Shown here one piece after another: positions 37,301 to 43,441 of a stretch of 43,441 nt of DNA (position 1 is its first letter; every line of letters starts with the position of its first letter). A program made the translations under genes and the position numbers. Source of the DNA: a virus. The stretch covers positions 1 through 43,441 of the IMG/VR virus record IMGVR_UViG_3300027906_000039; one strand, 5' to 3'. A model generated the notes under the pieces. It was not told the origin of the DNA and did not search any database. It worked only from the letters and a program-made list of their open reading frames with translations.

Positions 37301-39597
37301 ATCAATTAGTTTCAATGGCAGAACAAAATGGTATATTAGGAACAGTTTGGAACGAATGGGAAACTAACTGGACAGGTGTAGAGGTTACAGAAACTACACA
37401 AAGAAATAATATCGAAGGTGGTGAAGGAAGATGGAGAAGAAGGAGAGGAGCATCCTCAACAACTACTGTAGCTACAACTACTACTTCAAATCAAGCTAGA
37501 ACAGGATTAAGAACAACGGTCGTACCTGATACACAATTAAAAGAATTAGGATCAAGAGTGGTAGAAACAAACTTTGTACCATTTATGAGATCAAGAGAAA
37601 TATTCTTTAAAGCAGAAATGATGAAACCTAATACAAAGGTATACGCATTCTTTAATGGATCTGATGTAACAAATTATTGTTCAGAAACAGGTGGATTTAA
37701 AAACTTCGCAAATGAAACAAATGTAGTTGGATATAAAGGTGCTACTTCTCATGCAAATAATACTGATTTAATTACAGATGCATCAGGTAAAGTAGAAGGT
37801 TCATTTAGAATTCCACATAACGATTCACTTAAATTTAAAACTGGTACAAGAGAATTTAGATTAACAGATTCTACTACTAATGATAAGGATGCAGAAACAA
37901 CATTTGCAGAAGCATTATATCACGCTCAAGGTTTACTTGAAGTAAAAGAAAATGTTATAATGTCAACTAAGGTACCTAGATTCGTATCAACAGAATTAAC
38001 CGATGATAGGGTTATTCAAGATATTGCTATTACAAGATTTACAGATCCAGTTGAATGGGTTGATCCATTAGCACAAACATTCGTAGTTGATCAAGCTGGT
38101 GGAGTATTCATGTCATCTTGTGAGATTTATATAGCAGCAAAAGATGCAAATCTACCAATAAGACTTTCAATACGTTCAGTTGAAAATGGAACACCAACAC
38201 AACAAATAGTTCCTGGATCAGATATTAAAGTATATCCAAGTTCAATTACTACATCAACTGATGGTTCAGTTGCAACTAAATTTACATTTGATCACCCAGT
38301 TTATTTAGGTCAAGATCAAGAATATGCAATTGTATTAATATCAATGTCCGATGATTATAAAGTATTCATCGCAGAAACAGGTGGATTTGATTTACAAAAC
38401 ACAGCAAATAGGGTTACAAAACAACCTTATAACGGTGTATTCTTTACATCAGCTAACGCATCTACTTGGACTCCAGAACAAACAAAAGATATGAAGTTTA
38501 AACTTAATAAGTGTAACTTTACTTCAACTACTGGTACAGTGGTATTAAATAATGATGCTATACCAGCAAAAGCATTAGGAACAAATCCAATAAGATATGT
38601 TGCTAACTCTGGTTCAGATTGTATTATAAGAGTTACACATAGAAACCATGGTATGTTTAATAATAGTTCAGTTACATTAGCTGGATTTGGTGCAGAGAAT
38701 GGTATAGCAGCTAATAAGATTAATGCAAATCATACGATTACAAATGTAGAACATGATAGTTATTCAATTCTTATTACAGGTGATAACGCATCAACCGTCG
38801 CTATTGATGGTGGTGGAGATGCTATGACAGCTACCGAGAATAAAGTTTATAACGTTGTAGTTCCACAGGTTCAAACACTGGAAGTACCAGGGACAGGTAT
38901 GTCATTTAGCTTAGCTGGATATACAGCCCAATCACAAGATGGTTCTGAATCAGCATATGCTTCCTCAACTATAGGACAGATATTACCTAATTCAAATAAT
39001 ACACTTACATCACCACACGTAATTGCATCAGCAAGAAATGAATCAGCACAAAGTATAACTGCTAATCAATCATTTGCTCTTACAGCTACATTAAATGGAA
39101 CAGCAAACTTAAGTCCAATTATTGATTTAAATAGATGTTCAGTTACAACAATTGCTAATAGAACAAACGATGCAGGAGCTAATTCAGGTGGATCAGCTTA
39201 TAATAATACTGGATATGGTAGAACATACGTTGCTGAAACAGAAGCATTTGGTGGATCAGAATTAAATTCATATATAACAAAGAGAATTGATCTTAATAAT
39301 GAATCATCAAACATCGATGTTTATATAAGTTGTAATAAGCCTAAGAATGCTAATATAGATCTTTACTATAAAACATTACCAGCTGGTTCTGATTTAAACT
39401 TTGATGATCAAGGTTGGACAATCGATACACCAGAAACTGCAATACCAGATAATGATGGTGGAGCATATAATGAAGCACATTATTCAATAACTCCTACAGA
39501 TAAATTTGGATCATTTGCAATTAAGATCGTATTGAGAACAACTAACAGCTCATATGTTCCTTCAATTAAGGACTTCAGAGCAATAGCGAGTATATAA
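34396..39597 (+). CDS. Giant virion protein with DUF4815-like N-terminus (baseplate/tail fibre)
   Basis: The 1733-residue protein is the largest in the window. The N-terminus (YNISPYFDDYDESKNYHRVL, FRPGFAVQARELTQLQTALQ) is the DUF4815-type opening found in very large structural proteins of marine T4-like phages after gp8. The body is Ser/Thr/Asn/Gly-rich beta structure with some Arg/Thr-rich linkers (about 1010-1040, RWRRRRGASSTT). There is a late-phage ribosome binding site (AGAAGAGAA) before the ATG. It probably takes the role of gp9/gp10-type baseplate parts or the fibre attachment. No enzymatic domain is recognised. Confidence 0.78.
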   Translation: MAITRVKNYNISPYFDDYDESKNYHRVLFRPGFAVQARELTQLQTALQSQVDKLGQYNFNDGSRVIGGKVSINTEYDFIKLTSTSSVAAFVGTTITGGTNGVTADVLEAVAATGSDPDTLYIKYNNSGTNNATLLFANGESITNGSKSATLASSSATGKGSRVSIEEGVYFISGSMAYVAAQSVLLDKYTNTPSYIIGLSVTESLVESGTDSTLVDNATGTPNYAAPGAHRYKIATALIKESLTAPNTTYSNYILLMKVKAGVIQVKTEDKTANTELTSRLARRTHEESGNYSVTPYTLDIREHLDDAAGNGGWKTSGNGGSATKLAIGVEPSTAYVQGFRVENLATKYVAVDKPRDHVNENENSVFLPIGNYVNLTLSTVRGMPDVNSYTTIELRNSSSTKIGEARVRGFEVGTASIWRLYLFDIVMNSGQTFSNVAKVFQTQSNQDFQADLNPAGIRYDSGNNGMVFKLPYDGVKTLLGSSPADPLEYNVRKEVEGTVSGTGASATVSFTNLGGNLQSNSDIIIATAGNAAEAVPPACVGGVGSTTLTLTNVGSALTGFASGTPHVKVICTVQKNASGGQKAKTLTTVSATSFTYASATGYIPLDKSDIYSIDTVTVGGVDAKDKFTLDDGQRDNFYDEGRLIPIGGWLANGTAVTISFKYWLHSGAGDYFSVDSYGGANYEKIGTFDGSQGKVELRDCLDFRPTKASSGSITSGSEFTTGTGFSNSQAPKPGSVAQADIDHYIGRIDKLYIDREGNFKTVTGVAANHPQSPDDIDDSMTIFELHYQPYVFNTGDCIPVKIDSKRYTMRDIGSIDTRVRNLEYYTSLSLLEKDATSVQIQDGSSNDRLKNGIIVDGFYGHNIGNVRHPDYHNSIDKTPGICRPKYYSDNTNLIKGAVSNVAQTGSLLHLPFTEAVYAEQPYATMQEFVNPYNVFSWGGTLDLSPESDEWKDTDTRPDVVIDDEGVYDQLVSMAEQNGILGTVWNEWETNWTGVEVTETTQRNNIEGGEGRWRRRRGASSTTTVATTTTSNQARTGLRTTVVPDTQLKELGSRVVETNFVPFMRSREIFFKAEMMKPNTKVYAFFNGSDVTNYCSETGGFKNFANETNVVGYKGATSHANNTDLITDASGKVEGSFRIPHNDSLKFKTGTREFRLTDSTTNDKDAETTFAEALYHAQGLLEVKENVIMSTKVPRFVSTELTDDRVIQDIAITRFTDPVEWVDPLAQTFVVDQAGGVFMSSCEIYIAAKDANLPIRLSIRSVENGTPTQQIVPGSDIKVYPSSITTSTDGSVATKFTFDHPVYLGQDQEYAIVLISMSDDYKVFIAETGGFDLQNTANRVTKQPYNGVFFTSANASTWTPEQTKDMKFKLNKCNFTSTTGTVVLNNDAIPAKALGTNPIRYVANSGSDCIIRVTHRNHGMFNNSSVTLAGFGAENGIAANKINANHTITNVEHDSYSILITGDNASTVAIDGGGDAMTATENKVYNVVVPQVQTLEVPGTGMSFSLAGYTAQSQDGSESAYASSTIGQILPNSNNTLTSPHVIASARNESAQSITANQSFALTATLNGTANLSPIIDLNRCSVTTIANRTNDAGANSGGSAYNNTGYGRTYVAETEAFGGSELNSYITKRIDLNNESSNIDVYISCNKPKNANIDLYYKTLPAGSDLNFDDQGWTIDTPETAIPDNDGGAYNEAHYSITPTDKFGSFAIKIVLRTTNSSYVPSIKDFRAIASI

Positions 39598-39833
39598 TGC
39601 CAAGAAAAAAGAATATAGATCAACCAGAAATAGTACCAGTACAAGATAATCCTGACTTAGTTCGTGATTTATCTACTAATGCTATTATAAATAATAATAA
39701 CTATGCATTTGAAAATAGATTAAAACAAATACAAAAATCTGAATTAGATGCAAAACAGTCTGAGGATATAGTACAACTTAAAAAAGACGTGGAAGATATT
39801 AAGAAACTTTTAGAAAAGATAGCGAGTAAATAA
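39597..39833 (+). CDS. Small coiled-coil protein between fibre genes
   Basis: The 78-residue protein overlaps both neighbours by one base (TAATG at each end). It has a disordered Pro/Asp-rich N-terminus and a C-terminal coiled coil (SEDIVQLKKDVEDIKKLLEK). A role as a short chaperone or trimerising piece for the flanking large fibre proteins is likely from context, not shown. A weak late-promoter-like box lies inside it (39686-39693). Confidence 0.7.
   Translation: MPRKKNIDQPEIVPVQDNPDLVRDLSTNAIINNNNYAFENRLKQIQKSELDAKQSEDIVQLKKDVEDIKKLLEKIASK
39686..39693 (+). promoter_or_regulatory. Possible internal late promoter (TATAAATA)
   Basis: Exact TATAAATA inside the coiled-coil gene, in a run of Asn codons (AAT AAT AAT). 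It could drive the downstream fibre gene (ATG 39833, leader about 134 bases) but could equally be a chance product of the AT-rich Asn run. Confidence 0.3.
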
Positions 39834-42800
39834 TGCCAGCAAATAACGAAACTAGAATTATAAAAACCAACACATTTGAAGATTGGAGACAAAAGGATAA
39901 CGAAATCTCATTTGAACTTGGTGACGTTGATCAACTAGATTCTCGTATACTAGATAAAAATCATAGTTGGACAGCATCAGCCGATGACTCTGTCTTTCAA
40001 AATGTAGCTCATAGATTTGAGATAGCCCCAGAACAAACAACGGATATAAATGCTATAATCTTTACAGGATTATCTTCTATACCAAGTAACTTTGTAGCTG
40101 GAAATACTGTAACACAATCAGGTGGATTCTCCGGTAAGATTTTATGGATTAATAAAAATAAAGTTGCACTTGGAACAACATCTGGAACATTTAATGCAGG
40201 ACAAAATTTAGTCCAAGGTGGACAAAATATTCCACATGCTAATATAGTAAGACAGATAGCAGAATCAGTTAGAGTTGGATATGGTAGAGTTAAGGTCGAA
40301 GGGACAGAAATTTCTCAAAGCCAAATCCAAGCTGGTTGGCACGCACCTACTTATAGCTTAAGTGTTACATTATCAGGTTCACCAACGCTACCATCTACAT
40401 TTACAGAAGGTGCAACACTTTATCAAGGAAGTGTTGGATCAGAATCATTTACTGGTACATTACTATATGCTGATTCATCAGTTCTACATTTTAAAACCCA
40501 TACTGGAACATTTAATACCAGTGTTATGGTTAAACAATCAGAAACATCTGGTGATAGAATCACAGCTGGTGGATTAAACGCAGCAACTGCAGCAGATACA
40601 TCATTCTTACAAATGGTTGAATTACATACCCAATCAAGTGCTGATGATGTTGTATTACTTATAGCAAACTCAGCAGTTAAAGCTATTAACGAAGTACAAG
40701 ATGATATTGGAGATATTACTTCATTAGGAACAACTGATAAAGCAGATCTAGTTACAGCTATTAACGAATTAGAAACAGCAACACGTGGATCAACAGCTAA
40801 CTATACTATTAATACTACAGCAAACGATTTAGTTGGAGCAATAAACGAACACGATGCTGAATTAGGAACAATTACAGCTGGTGTAATGGGAACAAGCGCA
40901 TCAACAGTAAGTGGAGCTATTGCAGAATTAGAAAATGAAATAGATCTATTAAATACAAAAGTAGAACCAACACAAGCATTTGCAGGAACATTTAGTTCAT
41001 CAACAGTGATAGATGCTTTAAATGAGCATGAAGCTGATATTGGTAATATGACTTTTACAGGCTTAGCAGCTACTGATATATCAGCAGCATTAAGAGAAGT
41101 AAGAGTTGATATAGGTAACGTTGGAAATAGTGGAGCAACACTAACAACTGGTACAAATATCGCAGCTACAGATTTAACAGCAGCAGTTGTAGAATTAGAT
41201 TCAACAATAGGATCTGGTGTTATAACAGGATCAGGAACAGAAGCAGTTGGAGCTGGAAGCTTAACCACTGCAGTTAATCTATTAAATACAGCAATTGGTG
41301 ATTCAGATTCATATAATGATGGAACATACGGTGCAAATACAATTGCAGGTACATTAGATCTTTTACAAGCTGGAATGATTGCTAATGATACAGATATAGC
41401 AGCAAGATTAACTAAAGTAAGTGGAAGTTCACAAACATTACAAACAGATTTATCATTTAGTGGTAATAAAACCTATACTGTAACCTCTGGTTCAACACTA
41501 GACGTTTCAAATGGTACATTATTATTACCAGGTAATGCTTCAGGTATTAACACATTCTCAGTATCATATCTAAACGTTGATGGTAATCAAACATCAACTG
41601 GTATGGGTATGAGAGTTGATAGAGCTCATATTGGTTCTTCTCCAACTCCTTATCCAGCAGTACAATGGAGAGAATCTCAGGTTGGTGCTAGTAAAGGACA
41701 TAGAGGATGGCAGATAGTTGGAACAAACGCTGCTGGTTCTTCATCAGTTACATCTGATTTAGTTACATTCTATAATGCTGAAGATTTAATCTCAAGTAAT
41801 ACTGAATCAGGTATTGCAGTCACATGGGATTCAACAGCTCAAAACTTTGATTTTAATGCAAATGATTTTACAATTACATTAGCTGGTGATTTAACAGGTA
41901 ATGTTACAATTACAGACTTAGCAAGTGCTACACTTACAGCGACAGTCGCAGCTAATTCCGTAGCTTTAGGAACAGATACAACTGGCAATTATATGTCAGG
42001 TATCTCAGGTACTGCAAACGAAATTACAGTAACACATACCCCAGGTGAAGGTTCATCTGCAACAATAGCATTACCAGACGATGTTACTATTGGAAATAAC
42101 TTAGTAGTTACAGATTATGCAAGAGCAGCTGGTCTTAGAGTTGGTACATCTGGAGCAGATCCAGGTGATAACAATATGGCAGTTGCTGGTAATGCAGAAG
42201 TAGGTGGAAACTTAACAGTTACTGGAAACTTTACAGTAAATGGTACAACAACTACATTAAGCACAACTAACTTAGAAGTTGAAGATACACTTATACTAGC
42301 AGGTTCAGATTTAGGATCTACAGCACCAAGTACAGGTGGATTTGGATTAGAAACTAAAGTGTTCGCGGGCGTACACTCGAACGCGGCAGCAGGCGTAACG
42401 GGTGCACACTCACTCGTATATAACTTTGCTACAGATAGATGGGAAGCTGATGGATCATTAGTTCTTTCAGCAGCTACTGTAGGTTCACCAGCAGTTAAAC
42501 ACACAGGCGGAAGTTCATCTGATTTAGAACAAGATGATACTTTAATATTTACAACTGGTGCATCTGGTCAAGGTGTTTCAGTAGCAGTTTCTAAATCAAG
42601 TAATGATTTAACCGCATTAATAACCAATACAGATAAAGGTTCATCACAAAACATATTTAAAAATATAGCTGGTGATTCTGGTGGTACAGCTGTAGCTAAT
42701 AGTAATAATGATACACTTACAATATCAGGTGGTAATGGATTAGCATCAGTAAGATCTGGTGATACAATTACAATTAATCATGATGATACTTCTTCACAAG

Positions 42801-43441
42801 CTTCAGTTAATAATTCAAATGGAAATGTTATACAAGATATCACTCTTGATACTTACGGTCATATTACAGCTATAGGTTCAGCAGATCTTGATGGAAGATA
42901 TTATCAAGAATCTGAATTTGCTTCAGCTAATACAGCTTCAAAACCAGTTATAAGAGATAGTAATGGAGATTTCTCAGCTGGTACAATAACAGCAAACTTA
43001 ACTGGTACAGCTTCACTTGCAACAAGTGCAACTAATGCAATTACAGCTGATAATGTAGATGTTACAAATGTTAGTAGTCCTAATTCTCCATTAAGAATTA
43101 CTTTTATTAATGCAAGTAGTGCAACTAAATTACAAACTGATGCTGGTGGAGATCTTGCGTGGAATCCAAGTACACATACATTAACAACAGCTAATGTTAA
43201 TATAACTGGGACATATACTGGAAATGGTTCAGGATTAACAACATTAAATGCTTCTAATATTTCAAGTGGAACAATAAATGATGCAAGATTGCCAGCTACA
43301 ATATCTTCAAATACAACAGGAAGTGCAGCATTAGCAAGTACAGTTACCATTAACTATAATAATAACGCAAATGCTAGTTATCAAATGCTTTGGGGTTCAG
43401 GTACAGGTGTATATGGTACAGCTGGGATTACAGTTAATCCA
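39833..43441 (+). CDS. Long tail fibre/baseplate fibre protein, truncated by window end
   Basis: This gene begins at ATG 39833 (TAATG overlap) and is open for 1203 codons to the window edge. After a unique N-terminus (MPANNETRIIKTNTFEDWRQ) and two beta modules (about 85-130 and 190-235), it has repeats of the form AINE(L/H)-x-x-(E/D)(L/I)G (DLVTAINELETATRGS, DLVGAINEHDAELG, STVIDALNEHEADIG, DISAALREVRVDIG; about 290-480). Further on are VGGNLTVTGNFTVNGTTTT and TGSASLATSAT-type motifs common to marine myovirus fibres. It is Ala/Thr/Ser-rich, with nothing enzymatic. The receptor-binding end lies beyond the window. Confidence 0.85.
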   Translation, partial: MPANNETRIIKTNTFEDWRQKDNEISFELGDVDQLDSRILDKNHSWTASADDSVFQNVAHRFEIAPEQTTDINAIIFTGLSSIPSNFVAGNTVTQSGGFSGKILWINKNKVALGTTSGTFNAGQNLVQGGQNIPHANIVRQIAESVRVGYGRVKVEGTEISQSQIQAGWHAPTYSLSVTLSGSPTLPSTFTEGATLYQGSVGSESFTGTLLYADSSVLHFKTHTGTFNTSVMVKQSETSGDRITAGGLNAATAADTSFLQMVELHTQSSADDVVLLIANSAVKAINEVQDDIGDITSLGTTDKADLVTAINELETATRGSTANYTINTTANDLVGAINEHDAELGTITAGVMGTSASTVSGAIAELENEIDLLNTKVEPTQAFAGTFSSSTVIDALNEHEADIGNMTFTGLAATDISAALREVRVDIGNVGNSGATLTTGTNIAATDLTAAVVELDSTIGSGVITGSGTEAVGAGSLTTAVNLLNTAIGDSDSYNDGTYGANTIAGTLDLLQAGMIANDTDIAARLTKVSGSSQTLQTDLSFSGNKTYTVTSGSTLDVSNGTLLLPGNASGINTFSVSYLNVDGNQTSTGMGMRVDRAHIGSSPTPYPAVQWRESQVGASKGHRGWQIVGTNAAGSSSVTSDLVTFYNAEDLISSNTESGIAVTWDSTAQNFDFNANDFTITLAGDLTGNVTITDLASATLTATVAANSVALGTDTTGNYMSGISGTANEITVTHTPGEGSSATIALPDDVTIGNNLVVTDYARAAGLRVGTSGADPGDNNMAVAGNAEVGGNLTVTGNFTVNGTTTTLSTTNLEVEDTLILAGSDLGSTAPSTGGFGLETKVFAGVHSNAAAGVTGAHSLVYNFATDRWEADGSLVLSAATVGSPAVKHTGGSSSDLEQDDTLIFTTGASGQGVSVAVSKSSNDLTALITNTDKGSSQNIFKNIAGDSGGTAVANSNNDTLTISGGNGLASVRSGDTITINHDDTSSQASVNNSNGNVIQDITLDTYGHITAIGSADLDGRYYQESEFASANTASKPVIRDSNGDFSAGTITANLTGTASLATSATNAITADNVDVTNVSSPNSPLRITFINASSATKLQTDAGGDLAWNPSTHTLTTANVNITGTYTGNGSGLTTLNASNISSGTINDARLPATISSNTTGSAALASTVTINYNNNANASYQMLWGSGTGVYGTAGITVNP

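Noticed and set aside
40801-43350. Three long minus-strand frames opposite the fibre gene
   Set aside because: Val/Pro/Ala-rich shadows of Thr/Ala/Gly-rich repeats; the plus-strand frame is continuous for 1203 codons and matches known fibre motifs.
1-43441. tRNA genes, CRISPR arrays and insertion sequences
   Set aside because: I looked in intergenic gaps and saw no cloverleaf-like, regularly spaced repeat or transposase-coding sequence; gaps are too short for most of these.

Overview
The window is part of the genome of a lytic, T4-like marine myovirus. It is AT-rich (except for a few short GC-rich patches), densely packed, and most genes overlap their neighbours by 4-20 bases. It carries recognisable T4 homologues: gp32, gp33, gp59, gp4, gp26, a gp51-like frame, gp48, gp53, a gp27-like hub, gp5, gp25, gp6, gp7-like and gp8. 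The baseplate order and many small conserved genes resemble marine cyanomyophages. The AT bias, the curli-type genes and the absence of photosynthesis genes in this stretch point more to a myophage of a low-GC pelagic bacterium such as SAR11 (pelagimyophage). The host assignment is inference.

Layout. 1-3.7 kb: small conserved phage genes, a RecB-like PD-(D/E)XK exonuclease, a HAD phosphatase and a T4-type lysozyme. 3.7-4.8 kb: a small late protein and two Fe-S assembly genes, an IscU scaffold and an IscA/HesB A-type carrier. 4.8-11.6 kb: an apparent late operon with a tandem pair of single-pass membrane proteins, CsgF, CsgG, a curlin-like repeat protein, a FecR-domain protein, a second curlin-like protein, two microproteins and a CHASE2 class III adenylate cyclase. 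It ends in a terminator that contains the -35 box of the next promoter. 11.6-15.3 kb: early accessory genes behind near-identical sigma70-type promoters (TTTACA, 17 nt, TATAAT). 15.3-18.4 kb: replication and late-transcription genes (gp33, gp59, gp32), closed by structured terminators. 18.5-23.5 kb, minus strand: gp4, a conserved protein, a tail-tube-like protein, gp26 with an apparent -1 frameshift into a gp51-like frame, a membrane protein and a repeat-rich probable tape measure. 23.5-43.4 kb, plus strand: baseplate hub and wedge genes, a 1733-residue virion protein and a fibre gene that runs off the window.

Regulation can be read from the sequence. T4-type late promoters (TATAAATA or CATAAATA) precede late genes on both strands, matching the encoded late co-activator gp33. 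In four cases the promoter lies exactly 5 nt from an ATG that has no Shine-Dalgarno sequence, which predicts leaderless late mRNAs. A fifth promoter family, host sigma70-like, occurs four times before early or middle genes and gp32.

The most unusual system is the late curli-like export and signalling operon (CsgF/CsgG, two curlin-like substrates, FecR, CHASE2-cyclase). Curli-related clusters have, as far as I recall, been reported in metagenomic pelagimyophages with unclear function. The FecR/cyclase linkage, late leaderless control and microproteins are what I would follow up. The second is the gp26/gp51 slippery site with a downstream hairpin just before the tape-measure region, which parallels the tail-chaperone frameshift of other tailed phages.
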